Origin: Tethya wilhelma
Lineage: Eukaryota > Porifera > Demospongiae > Tethyida > Tethyidae
DNA length: 64,000 bases
Assembly (NCBI GenBank): GCA_964030475.1
Contig: CAXIPT010000006.1
Location: forward strand, 3,941,938 to 4,005,937
Reading direction: 5' to 3'
The notes below the pieces were generated by a model. That model had not been told where the DNA came from. It worked only from the letters and a program-made list of their open reading frames with translations, and did not search any database. This document shows, in pieces, positions 21,826 to 33,866 of this stretch. Made by a program: the position numbers and the translations under genes. How positions within the stretch are numbered: the stretch's first letter is position 1; each line of letters begins with the position of its first letter.

Positions 21826-22757
21826 TCAATGGTGTACAGATGAATATGTAAATTAGTAAATGAATATGCAAATTAGTGCTAGTGATAGGGAGAAATGTAT
21901 GGGAGAATTCTGTTCTGCTACTTAGCGTTTACAGCGCTCAACGATCGGTTTACATGTTGTGGCTTACAAGGCAGTAGCAGAGGTCGAAATAACTTTTAGA
22001 GTGCATGCATGGTCAAAATGTCAGTACAAATGTCATTTGTGCGGTCATCATGTTTTACTAAAGTGCACGGCCATTTGAGCAGGCTGACCACAGTTACAGT
22101 ACTAGTGTTTACAGAGGGACATAGCCTGCTTTTACTTACTACAAGTGGCTGTTACAAGCCATGAACCACCGTCCAATGTGAATTTTAGTTCAGACCATAA
22201 TTATTTTTATGGGCTGGTTTTTTGTCTGGACACTGAATGGATGTCCGTGCATAAGCTGTTTTGAGAGGTCAATTTGATTAAATGCACGGAAAATGACCGA
22301 TGACCGACTGTTATTTCGAGCTCTGCAGTAGTGTCAAAAATCACCTGGAAGCAAGCTCTTGTGGCTGTAGTAAGTGAAAAATCCAGACTTAAAGACTTTC
22401 TCCCATACATTCAGTACTTTAGCTGTACACCAGAAGGCAGCTGCTACGTGAACCACGCCCCAAAATTGCATAAATGATGTAAATGCAAACGCTCTATATT
22501 TCATTACGTCATTTTACGTCATTTTGGGAGCATTCAAGTCTGGATTTCTTTACTTACTGCAGCAAAAAAAGCTTGCTTCCAGGTGATTTTTAACACTTCC
22601 TTGTATAAGCCAATACATAAAAACTGATCGTTGGGCGTTATATAGGCTGATTATATTTAGCGGAACAGAATTCTCCCATGTACATTTCTCCCTATCACAA
22701 GCATTAATTTGCATATTTATTTACTAATTTACATATTTATCTGTACGCCATTGATGC
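21826..22757. mobile_element. large foldback element interrupting GT14 copy D
   Basis: Arm 21826-21960 (GTACAGATGAATATG, GATAGGGAGAAATGTA, GAGAATTCTGTTC) is inverted at 22618-22757. Smaller inverted pairs lie inside (21969-21993 with 22307-22330; 22330-22380 with 22556-22598), giving a nested foldback. No transposase is evident. Confidence 0.7.
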
Positions 22758-22954
22758 ATATATTGCTTTTAACTCACTAGGAAGACCATTAGCAGCTTCA
22801 TATGGTTGCAAAGTACACAGGTTTTCAGGGGTCAAAGGTTGCGAGTTTCGGGTATATAACGGCATTAATTCTGCATTAAACAACTGGCACCATTGACTAC
22901 AATGTATTTAGCTTTAGTTTATGGAGCCGGTGTAATATCCACAGCCTTTTTATT

Positions 22955-23328
22955 ACAAGTAGTAAAAATTTTGTAAAAATGAGAAGTGTAGGAATGCATG
23001 GGCAGTGCGGTAAAAAGCAATGAAACAAGAAGGCAAGTCTCTGAATTTCGGCACATGACTATTTCATTTTCATGAGTCAAATGCAAGTTCGAATTCCATC
23101 ATTCAATGATAATTGTCAGCCATTTGGCTCATGAGTCATTGCAAGCAATCACTTTAGTAATCAGTTTAGATAAGGTAACAAGCATATAGAATGTACACAG
23201 TAATGTATGAGAGTTGGATGTAGTCATGTGCCGAAATTCAGAGACTTAATTGCCTTGTTTCTGATTGCTTTTTACCGCACTGCCCATTCCTACGCTTCTC
23301 ATTTTTATAAAATTTTTACTACTTGTTC
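22955..23328. mobile_element. foldback element, second copy
   Basis: Same inverted arms as 14402-14796. It lies inside the longer block 22461-23742 that repeats 14040-15245 with scattered differences. Confidence 0.7.
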
Positions 23329-23742
23329 ATATTCACTTTTCTAACTAAGGTGCTCAATTGCATGAAGACAATCACACAGCAGAGACTAGTGTCTCTACAC
23401 TGGATGCGCATGCGCAATTATATGCACGCAACCACGCGTAGTCTATTGACTAAGGCTAAATAAAAAGACTACAGTATTTTATATTGAGAGTTTAAAAGCT
23501 GCCTAGATTTTGCTTGCTGCCTTTTCGCCAGCAAACGAGTCGAAAGGACGTACTGTGCATGAAATGAAGTCCCACTATATGGTCAAAGTTGGCTGAATGC
23601 CTTTTGTTTGTCTGGAAATTGCGTTCATTGCAAGTAGGTCAGTTTAAGTTAGGAAGGAAGGAGAACAAAATTGCACTCTTGTGGCTTCTTGCCAGCGCTC
23701 TCTCCAGAGTGCTCTAGAAACATTCTGCCTGTTTTCTTGGTT

Positions 23743-23743
23743 N
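23743..23743. other. contig join (single N)
   Basis: The repeat block shared with 14040-15245 stops at this N and unrelated sequence follows, so adjacency across it is uncertain. Confidence 0.8.
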
Positions 23744-24371
23744 AACAGTTCCTAATCTATTCAAGAAGCGACTCTCTACAAGAACAAACACACAGCTTCT
23801 ATGGCTGCTGTCAAACTAGGTGAAATGCTTACATAAGTTACATCGGTTTTTTTGGACAGGGAGTGAGCAGGTTAATTTTTTGTTTCCCAGTATCCCGTCC
23901 CCTAATATCTAATATCTATGCCCAACTGTTGTGCATCCATGCATGCACATACGTGGGCATTGCATGTGTCTCAGTACATGTAGCGCTGACAATAACCATT
24001 ACAATTATATATGTTGCTGTATAAAGTGGTCAGGTTTTTACCTGACCTGCCAGACCAGGATAGGTGGCCCTGCATGTGTGTTCAAGTTTAATCTTGAGTA
24101 GCCATGCATCCCTTTTCTATTATTCACTCCACCCCAGTTCTGCTTCGTGTATGGAGCATACATGCGAAGCGAATATTAGGGGCTGCATGCATGGCTATGT
24201 GAGACTAGTTCAAGTTCTCTTCACCTGAAAAGAAACTGCAATATTGTAGCTATAGCAATTATTTATTGTCATACATAATTATCACATGAGTAGTATATAG
24301 CTAAAAGTCCATTGTTAATTTTCATAACTCTCTTATACTTTAGAGAACTGTGACTCAGACTATGAAAATTA

Positions 24372-25546
24372 ATGGCAACACACAAAATGGCTCAACCAAT
24401 TCGATTCGGGACAAGGACCAATTTCACACTTGTAGTATCTCTGACAGTAGGAGCTATGGTAACTATGATGTTGTTAGTATACATACAACCTCCGAAAATA
24501 AGGGGCAAGCCCAAACCAGTGCCAAAAGAGTGGGATCCCTCATTAACTTGTGACCAACCCCCTGGGGGCTTCAAGGCCTGGAGGGATGGTCTGGTGACTG
24601 TATTGAAGCCAGAAATTCCACGTGATTGTCAGAAACTAATCGATAATGACCAGGAAGAAATAGAGAGGGTGAAAAATGAGAGCAAAGTATGGAAGAATGA
24701 ACTCTCAGATGATGAATTTCGTAAAAAGACAAGTAACTGCTCCTGGCTTCAAGAAGAGCTCTCCAACAATTTATCAAAGAAGTATTTAATAATATGGCCA
24801 AATGTCTTGACAATGTCTTCATTGCTACAACGATATCCCGTGTTGATTGGAGCTCTTCTAATGTCATGAAAGCTCAGATGAACTGTTTGTCTGATCTTGT
24901 CAACTTGAGGCCCACATTGCCAGCTCACCAGCAGTGGAAGTACACCCTCAATCTTTGTGGTACAGAGCTCCCTGTTTCCACAAACCACGAGATTGTAAGT
25001 TTTCTTAGCACTCTCAACGGTTCTTCCAGTGTGAATGCAAGCATTCAGAAAAAGAATTCTGACTCTTGGAGTAGAATCAAGTCTCCTATTCCTCACAACA
25101 TGAAGTTGTGTAAGAGCTTTGGATACAATCCCCTCTCTTATGAATTCTTGGCATATCTAGTTAAGGACCCAATAGGAGTGGAAATGTATAGGTACTTCCT
25201 AACTGTTCATGTGGCAGATGAACACTTTTACAGCACAGTGTACAGACATCCTGGAGTCCCCGGGGGATATAGGGAAGAATTGAAGGATAAGTATAGGGAG
25301 ATGTCTAGAGCAGCTTGGTTATTCACTACAAAAAGCAGAGCATCTTGCCGTGGAAGAGTAATTCATAATATATGTGTCTGTGCTGCAGGTGATCTGCCAA
25401 TGATAATGTCCACAGCCGAGAAGTATTCAAATCTATTCCACAACAAGTACTCCTCACTATTTGACCACACTGCGATGGATTGTATGGAGGAGAGAATTGT
25501 GAAACGTAACCAGGAAGAGTATATAGGAAAGATTGCGAGGAATTAA
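24372..25546 (+). pseudogene. GT14 glycosyltransferase pseudogene E
   Basis: Near-identical to gene B at both ends but lacks about 155 bp between SNNL and KEVFNN (junction near 24774). This shifts the frame, so the 5' frame (24372-24869) and the 3' frame (24794-25546) are out of phase. A 2-bp insertion near 25523 changes the C-terminus to EEYIGKIARN. The deletion removes FPLAFAF...CIHYDAK, part of the presumed nucleotide-sugar fold. It shares an 11780-13520-like flank with gene B. An allele or assembly error is a less likely explanation. Confidence 0.88.
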
Positions 25547-25764
25547 TAATAGAATACTAGCTATAGGACTGCAGCTGGTATATACAGCTAATCTAATTCA
25601 TGCACCAAGCTTCTAAGAATTGACTCAATTACTAAACACAATAATTAATGCAAAGGTTTGCGATGAATATATCCTTCCATGGTCTCACTATACTAGGCTT
25701 ACCAAATATTATAATTGCCAAATGCATGATAAAAAGAATGTCCTACAGTCCTTATTATTGACTC

Positions 25765-26253
25765 ATAATTATTACTAGTGCGCATGCGCACTCAAATTGC
25801 ATCCGTAAAAATTATAATTTGTTGAGGAAGCCAGGGGCAAATTCCTGGTCCAGCGACTCTACACCCAGCTCAGGTACATTTGTGGTTCAATAAGTATAGA
25901 ATTATAAGGACGTCATGTAGCAGGCAAGCAGACAATAATAAAACTATACACAGTCATTTATTTGCCAAGCCAAGTACAAGACAAAGGTATAATACTAACA
26001 GTTACATACAGTAAATTTCTGTCACAGACAGGGGGTTGGGTGGGTCATGACGATCTATAGGCCCCTGCATCTGTGACAGAAATTTACTGTATAATAATAA
26101 AAAGCTATTCAGTTTCATTTCATAACCTTATTCATTAATTCACATGCCTGACTACTCACTAGTTATATAAGGGCCCCTAAATTTTTCAGGCTATGCCTTT
26201 CTTTATATCAACTTATAGAGAACTGCGACTATAAAAATTTAGTAACCTACAAC
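25765..26253. promoter_or_regulatory. upstream module and 5'UTR intron of GT14 gene F
   Basis: Carries the GCGCATGCGC palindrome (25780-25789), a conserved block (ACACCCAGCTCAGGTACATT), the untranslated exon end GCCAAGTACAAGACAAAG (25969-25986) with donor GTATAA, the small inverted-repeat element 26009-26095, and acceptor ATAG/AGAACTG (26215-26218). It is the most compact version of the module in the array. Confidence 0.55.
26009..26095. mobile_element. small inverted-repeat element, second copy
   Basis: Same TAAATTTCTGTCACAGA arms as 21224-21313. Confidence 0.6.
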
Positions 26254-27573
26254 ATGGGTCTACCATTTGAATTCGGGATGAAGACCTATTTCACACTTCT
26301 AGTATCTCTGACAGTAGGAGCTATGGTAACTATGACGTTGTTAGTATACATACAACCTCCTAAATCAAGCATGCCAAAAACGTTACAAATAATAAAGGAG
26401 TGGGATCCCTCATTAACTTGTGACCAACCCCCTGGGGGCTTCAAGGCCTGGAGGGATGGTTTGGTGACTGTATTGAAGCCAGAAATTTCACGAGATTGTC
26501 AGAAACTAATCGACAATGACCAGGAAGAAATAGAGAGAGTGAAAAGAGAGAGCAAATCATGGAAGAATGAACTCTCAGATGATGAATTTCGTAAGAAGAC
26601 AAGTAACTGCTCCTGGCTTCAAGAAGAGCTCTCCAACAATTTATACAACACACAGTTTGAGAAACAATTCCCACTAGCTTTCGCTTTCATAATACACAAG
26701 TATCCTCAGCAAGTTTTTAGACTCTTTAAAGTACTTTATCGTCAACAAAACATCTACTGTATTCACTATGATGCAAAGTCCTCGAATGAATTTAAAGAAG
26801 TGTTTAATAATATGGCCAATTGTCTGGACAATGTCTTCATTGCTTCTAAGATAATCGATGTTAAATGGGGTTCGTATACCACCATGGAAGCTCAGATAAA
26901 CTGTTTCTCTAATCTTGTCAACTTGAGGCCCACATTGCCAGCTTACAGGCAGTGGAAGTATACCCTCAATCTTTGTGGTACAGAGCTTCCTTTGGTCACA
27001 AACCATGAGATTGCAACTTTTCTTAGCACTCTCAACAGTTCTTCCAGTGTGAATGCAGAAATTCAAAAAAAGAATTCCAACTCTTGGAATAGAATCCATC
27101 CTCCTATACCTTACAACATGACCTTCTACAAGAGCAGCTCCTACAACGCTTTGTCTTACGAGTACCTTAAGTATCTCGTTGAAGATCCAGTGGGGATAAA
27201 AATGCACCAGTATTTCCGGAATGCTTCTTCTCCGGAGGAGCACCTGTATTCAACACTATACATGCACCCTGGAGTTCCAGGTGGATTTCAGGAGGCACAT
27301 AAAGACAAGTACATTGATATTGCCATAGCAACTTGGTGCTACAGCAAACAAAGCATAGCAGCTTGCCATGGAAAAGTAGTCCACAGTGTGTGTGTTTGTG
27401 TGTCAGGTGATCTGCCAAAGATAATGTCCACAGCTGAGAAGTATTCAAATTTTTTTCACAACAAGTACGTGTTAAAGATGGACCACACTGCGATGGATTG
27501 TATGGAAGAGAGAATTGTGAAACGTAACCAGGAAGAATATTGGAAGGATTGCGAGGAATTAGAAGAAGCATAG
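26254..27573 (+). CDS. GT14 glycosyltransferase gene F
   Basis: Intact single coding exon of 439 residues; predicted Golgi type II GCNT-like enzyme. It has the subtype-1 N-terminus MGLPFEFGMKTYFTLLV, a membrane segment, LTCDQPPGGFKAWRDGLV, FPLAFAFIIHKYPQQVFRL, YCIHYDAKS, WKYTLNLCGTELPLVTN, SPEEHLYSTLYMHPGVPGG (Glu as presumed catalytic base) and CVSGDLPKIMSTAEKYSN. The middle diverges from A and B (IIDVKWGSYTTMEAQINCF) towards gene G, so it may be a mosaic. Its 3' end converges on the SKI3 stop 174 bp away. Confidence 0.9.
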   Translation: MGLPFEFGMKTYFTLLVSLTVGAMVTMTLLVYIQPPKSSMPKTLQIIKEWDPSLTCDQPPGGFKAWRDGLVTVLKPEISRDCQKLIDNDQEEIERVKRESKSWKNELSDDEFRKKTSNCSWLQEELSNNLYNTQFEKQFPLAFAFIIHKYPQQVFRLFKVLYRQQNIYCIHYDAKSSNEFKEVFNNMANCLDNVFIASKIIDVKWGSYTTMEAQINCFSNLVNLRPTLPAYRQWKYTLNLCGTELPLVTNHEIATFLSTLNSSSSVNAEIQKKNSNSWNRIHPPIPYNMTFYKSSSYNALSYEYLKYLVEDPVGIKMHQYFRNASSPEEHLYSTLYMHPGVPGGFQEAHKDKYIDIAIATWCYSKQSIAACHGKVVHSVCVCVSGDLPKIMSTAEKYSNFFHNKYVLKMDHTAMDCMEERIVKRNQEEYWKDCEELEEA

Positions 27574-27746
27574 GTATAGGGTTAAGCTATTTATTGTATT
27601 CATTACGTTTACAACCTTATTAATTTTTTACTCCTCCATCCATAATTATGACCATGCATACAGCAAACCACAGAGTCATGCTCAAAATCAACCACAACGA
27701 TACCACAATAATAATATCATGGTAGTAATTCACATAGAAATGTAAA

Positions 27747-28712
27747 CTAGAGGTTATTTAGTGCCCATGTTTTCAATGTGGTCAAAGAAACCTGTTTGTT
27801 CTTGTCCGCTTGACTTTGGACCTCCTTCAAGCTCAAGACTTTCAGCTCACCTTCCACTACAAGGCAATAATATGTATAAATTATAGCAGGTGAATTTGGC
27901 AAATCAGCAAACATAATTGTTCTTCAAATCACACATACATGTATATAAACAATGTAACATGCATGCAGGACTTAAATTTCCAATAATGCTAAAAGTCTAA
28001 TTCACCATATTTTATGCTCGCCAAACTTTAACATTGCTTGCCAAATTTACCTGCACTAGTAATGGTAACTATTAATGAGAAAAGGGACATGTTACATGAA
28101 GGAAGTTGGGCTGTGGGCCAATTCCTTTCCATATTTTGATCCAATCAGTCTGTTCATGGTACAGATAATGATAAAAGCATACCTAGTGACAATAGAAGAT
28201 TTAGATACTTGGCTTTCAGCTCTGGTTGTGCTATGTGGACCACAAGGATTGCCATTGGCCACACATCAGTTGGGTAGGAGTGAAGCAGCTTTTGGATGCT
28301 ATGCTGCTGGTGGTGGGCATCATTTGGAGGGCCAGAAGTTAGCAGAGAGTGTAGAGTGACAGACACTGGAAGAGGCTGGAGAGAATGTGCGCATGATTGT
28401 TTACACGTGTGTCAAGTATTTATCCACTTTACCGTTGTCAAAGATGGGTCTGGCAACTTCTTTGTAAGAGAGTTGAGTTTCTGAACACACTCTGAAGCCT
28501 GCAAAACAACACAGTCAATACCGAGTCAATTTCCGGCATACAATCATGGATGTGGAGTGAAAGTATGTCTCTAAAATAATACTAACGTTGCTTGACTGGC
28601 TGACTAGCTAACCTGAGGATTGTTCTCCAGCATTAATGCCATGATTTTGAGAGCCTGGAAACAGGATGGATGAAGAACCACAACCTCATCTTGCTGCCAT
28701 TCTATAGTCAAC

Positions 28713-28762
<50 letters not shown>

Positions 28763-29062
28763 CACATTTAGTATAGCATCGGGGCATGCAACAAGATGAA
28801 GGAGGAGGTTCTAGCTTGATAGACCACATACTAATTTTTATGTATTGTGTACCTATGACTTTTTCAATCTCGTCCAGCACTGCCAGAACAAGTGTCAAGT
28901 CTTTTGACAGATATCCCAACACGGAGAGAGCAACCAGTCCATGCAGGGACACAGGCTTGGTTTGAAAACTGATCAAAGTGTTTGTAGTGTGTGTTTATGT
29001 TTAGTAATGGCACGATATATAGCATACAGACTTACTGGTATGTAGTGTTATACAAGCTTAAT

Positions 29063-29124
<62 letters not shown>

Positions 29125-29149
29125 NNNNNNNNNNNNNNNNNNNNNNNNN

Positions 29150-29230
<81 letters not shown>

Positions 29231-30280
29231 AGTTGGCAAGCTAGCTTACGCCTGAAACAGCAATGTCTTGCACTTGTCTCGATCACTCTCAGCAAACGCT
29301 ACCATAGCCTGAGCTGTGAGTAGGGCGGAAGTGTGTTGAGGTTCACCGCTCTGCTTAGCTCTCTCTTCTTCAATGGAAGTGTAGCTTAAGTAAGCTATAA
29401 ACCGTGACCACAAAACAAAAGGAAAACAACAGGTTATGTTTATACAGACAGTATATGCAGACATGTCTGAGATGAAAAAGGGAGCCTAGAAGAAAAAAAA
29501 TGTGCCACCTGTGAGGCTCGAACTCACGACCTTCAGATTATGAGACTGACGCGCTGCCAACTGCGCCAAGGAGGCAGCTGTTTTTCTAGCAACCATTTCA
29601 CATTACTCACCCATACATACATACATACGTGCATGAGAACATACCTTGGTTGCTTTCGGAGAAGGATTGTGCTCTGTAGTTTACTAGAGCTAGCTGCAAA
29701 AGGTGTAGAGGGTCATTTGTCTGCTTGTAGACAGAAGAAATCAGAGCTGTAGCTTCTTTGTGTTTCCCTAAGGCACTGAAAAGAAGAATCAAAGAAAAAG
29801 TTATCAATAAATATAGCTTGAACATCAGTCATATGTAAACACTACCTCATCACTCTTGCACAATTGGCTTCAATTGAAAGTACATTCTGACTATCAAGTG
29901 TACAATGGCCATTCCTACACAGCTGTAGAGCTCTGCATGGATACAAACAAACAAACAAACAAACAAAAACATACAATAACAATTATTCTAGTGCCAACAT
30001 TAGTTGATAAGCTTTTGGTTGCTAAGCATCTAATCACTTGTTGAAAGAGTCTTCAGCTTGCTTTAACAACCCTTCTTGCTCGTAGAGTAAACCCAACAGG
30101 TTGTGTACACAGATGTCAAGTTTATCTCTCAGAGTATACTTTTGGAGAGAATCTCTGGCTTGAAGGAGAGCTGTAACGGCTACTTCATTGAGTGATCCTT
30201 GGCCAGGTGCTAGGATTAGCTTGGGATCAATTGAACAGAGAGTGTGGGATACCCAGTAACTGTAGCCAGTGCTACCTTGG

Positions 30281-30337
<57 letters not shown>

Positions 30338-32605
30338 AACTGGTAAAGGGTGGTAAGTAGAGCAAACCCATAATAGGTTTAGTGGTTAAGAACAATTTGG
30401 TTTGTCTAACAACCACAACAAGAAAGCAGAAGCCAAGCAGCAAGTCCAGAGCACACAGGTGTGTTGATATGTATGGCACAGTTTGTTTATGTTCAGAAGT
30501 TAATTGTATTTGAGTTCAAAACCACAAAACAAGATTAGTGAACTAAATAAATTAGTGCCAGTTATTATCTCTCATTTCAGGAGAGCTACAATGTATGAAG
30601 CTGGGATTAAAACATACTTCACATTTCTAGTAAGTGTTACAACTCTGATGGTGCTGACTGTACTAATACATACCCAGCATCCTAGAATAGGTACAAAGTC
30701 GACACAAATAATGCCATGGAAACCGATGCTAACTTGTGACCAACCCCCTGGGGGATTCAAGGCCTGGAGGGATGGTCTGGTGACTATATTGAAGCCAGAA
30801 ATTCAACGAGATTGTCAGAAACTGATCAACAATGACCAGGAAGAAATAGAGAGAGTGAAAAAAGACAATAAAGCATGGACGAATGAACTCTCCAGTGAAG
30901 AATTTCTTAAAAAGACAAGTGACTGTTCATGGGTTCAAGAAGAGCTCTCCAACAATCTATACAACACTCAGTTAGAGAAACACTTTCCACTAGCTTTCAA
31001 CTTTGTAATCCACAAAGATCCCCAGCAAGTTTTTAGGCTCATCAAGCTACTTTACCGCCAACAAAACGTCTTTTGCATTCACTACGACGAGAAATCTCCA
31101 AGCGATTTCAAAAACACGTTTAATAACATTGCTAGATGTCTCGATAATGTTGTAATTGCCTCCAGAATAATCAAAGTTCAGTGGTCAAAGTACACCAACA
31201 TGAAAGCTCAGATGAACTGCTTCTCAGATCTCGTGAGATGGAGAAGAAGTCTACCACCTCATCAGAAGTGGAAGTACGCCATGAATCTTTGTGGTGCGGA
31301 GCTTCCTTTGGTGACCAATCGCGATATTGTAGTGCGGTTAAAGAGCTTGGAAGGCAGTTCGTCGGTTAAGGCGGGAACGGTGAAGAAAAATTCAAACTCT
31401 TGGAAAAGAATCCAGCCTCCTATACCTCACAACATGACCTTCTACAAGAGCTCAGGATACAATGCACTCTCTTATGAATTCTTGGCATACCTTGTTGAGA
31501 GCCCAGTGGGAGTGGAAATGTATAAGTACTTCCTAAAAGCCCATGTGCCAGAAGAACACTTGTACAGTACATTGTACATGCATCCTGGAGTGCCCGGGGG
31601 ATTCCGGGAAGAGCTTAGCACACGGTATATCAATATCGTGAAAGCAATGTGGTGCTATAACCAAGAGAGCAAGGCAGCTTGTCGTGGAAACGTGATCCAT
31701 AATGTGTGCATTTGTGTGGCGGGCGATTTGCCAAATATATTGACCACAGCCGAGAAGAGTGCCAACTTTTTTCACAACAAGTACTCAATAAAGATGGACC
31801 ACACTACAATGGATTGTATGGAGGAGAGAATAGTGAAACGTAACCAGGAAGAATATTGGAAAGACTGCAGCCAACACTTGGGATACAATCATTAGCCATC
31901 AATCATGTCAATTGGAATGCATATCCAGATGGAAACAGAACAACTAAACATATTGCCAGACATACATATATCTTACAACTATAAGCATATCAGTTTGTAC
32001 ACTACATCAGTGTTTCCCCCTAAGAGGGGTAGGGGGGCGCTCCTCCCTCCTTTCAATTTTCTCCTTCCCATATAAATACATATAAAACTACTATTTTTCA
32101 GAGGATTTTAAGCAATTCTACCCACTTCCCCCCCTCTTTACTTTTGTCCTCGGGGAAACACTGCTACATATACTATGCACTGTAGTATCTGTCACAGGTT
32201 TCCAACTTACATGGTATCCCAGCTCAGTAGCATGTCGTAGGAGGTCCATAGCCTCCGCTGTATTGCCAATGCTCTCAGCAATCAGTGCCTGACCGATCCA
32301 TGCCTGAGTCCAGTTTGGATCCCGGGATTGAGCAGTCTTGAACGCTTCATGGGCAAGCTGTTGCATACGACATACGACATAAAACAACATGCGACATGCG
32401 ACATGCGACATGCGACATGCGACATGCGACATACATACGACATTAATAAACATTGGACATTAAACATTGACATTCAACATTAAAGATATACTTGTACTTA
32501 TGCAATTATATAGAAAAAATATACATTACCTTAATGTTGTGGTTTGCAAGATACAATGTACCAAGATTCGTCCAAGCGATTACATTCTATGGTGTGTGTG
32601 CACAT

Positions 32606-32686
<81 letters not shown>

Positions 32687-33866
32687 GGCGTGTGTGTATG
32701 TGTATGCGTGCATGCGTGTATCGAAAACATGATGATCAAGACATGCAATGATATATCCTATTGCTCACATTCGGCTCTTCTTGAATGGACTTGATGAAGG
32801 CATGTTGAGCCAATGACAAGTTGTTAATCTCTACATGTGGAATTTAACAGGATAATGTGTGCAACAAAGAATCATGCACTACACTTTGTACAATATTTAC
32901 AGACGGACCTGGTGTAGCAGCAATGATGCCTAGAGTGTTCCAGCAGGTGTGGTTGTGAGGGTCGAGACTAATAGCCTTCTTGATAGCCTGCAGGCATGAT
33001 AATACAATACATGTCGTGTAATATACATGTGCATGGTCAGTGTTTGACATATATTCTTTCCCATACTCACACAATATACACTTTTATATGCATGTGCGCG
33101 TGCATGGGTGTGGGTTTAAAGCATACATGAATGCATGACGATAACTTACTTTCAGTGCAGTCTCAAAATGCTCCAGGATCTGACTTTCTTGATTATTTTT
33201 CTTGCTTTCCTGAAAGATGAATGCACGGATGCATGCAAACAATTGGTAACAGCTACATATGTAAAACATAGATGACTATGAAGCAACAAACTCACCTGTC
33301 CAAGATAGAAGTAGCCTGCTGCTAGATCATGCCAAAGACTAACAGACTCCGGACTAAGCTGAAGAGCTCTTCCATAGGCTCTATACAAAAATGAACATAT
33401 CCACAATCATTATATACAAGTATCATGTACTGAGTCTGCTAACCTACAACCAATCTGAAGGACTTCTAGTTTATCACCAACAGTGCATTCATTTGGTGAA
33501 GCGGATTTATCCCCTTTGAGAACCTTGGGTATGCTTGGTCTGAAGAGATAAGCACATAATTATCGATAATGTTTGTTTCGCTTCTAAATAACCAGCACCT
33601 TGCAATATCAGAGGCGACTGGATGAAAAGAGACACAGCTGTCTCCTATTAGTTTCCATAGGCACGTGAAGTGTGGTTGCAAACGGGCAGCACTAAAATAA
33701 CACATATCAGTCTTAGAATGAACCTGAGACAGTGTCACTAGTAAGCTATAGGGGTACTGTACTTTGTGAGGTCCACTAATGAAGAGGAGATACAATCCAC
33801 TGCTTTACCATCAAAGTTCTTCTCCAGTGCTTCTCGAGCTAAGAGATACCAGCTCTCTCCACGACC
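27747..33866 (-). CDS. TTC37 (SKIC3): SKI3 3' exon block (C-terminal TPR half)
   Basis: Exons: about 33780-33866, 33600-33693, 33443-33539, 33297-33381, 33150-33210, 32904-32990, 32768-32832, 32528-32590, 32213-32360, then, with splice sites checked, 30048-30282, 29847-29932, 29645-29777, 29250-29391, 28853-28968, 28613-28701, 28434-28501, 28183-28375 and the terminal exon 27747-27856 with stop TAG. Phases agree across the last nine junctions. Recognisable segments are AYGRALQLSPESVSLWHDLA, AIKKAISLDPHNHTCWNTLG and SDRDKCKTLLFQA. The intron 30283-32212 holds GT14 gene G on the other strand. Confidence 0.85.

Noticed and set aside
29048..29323. Open frames coding poly(TH) and poly(CV) across the CA repeat
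   Set aside because: They are translations of a microsatellite with an N gap and not proteins.
32118..32473. Cys/His/Met repeat peptide from the heptamer region
   Set aside because: It is translation of the (ACATGCG)n repeat upstream of a SKI3 exon.
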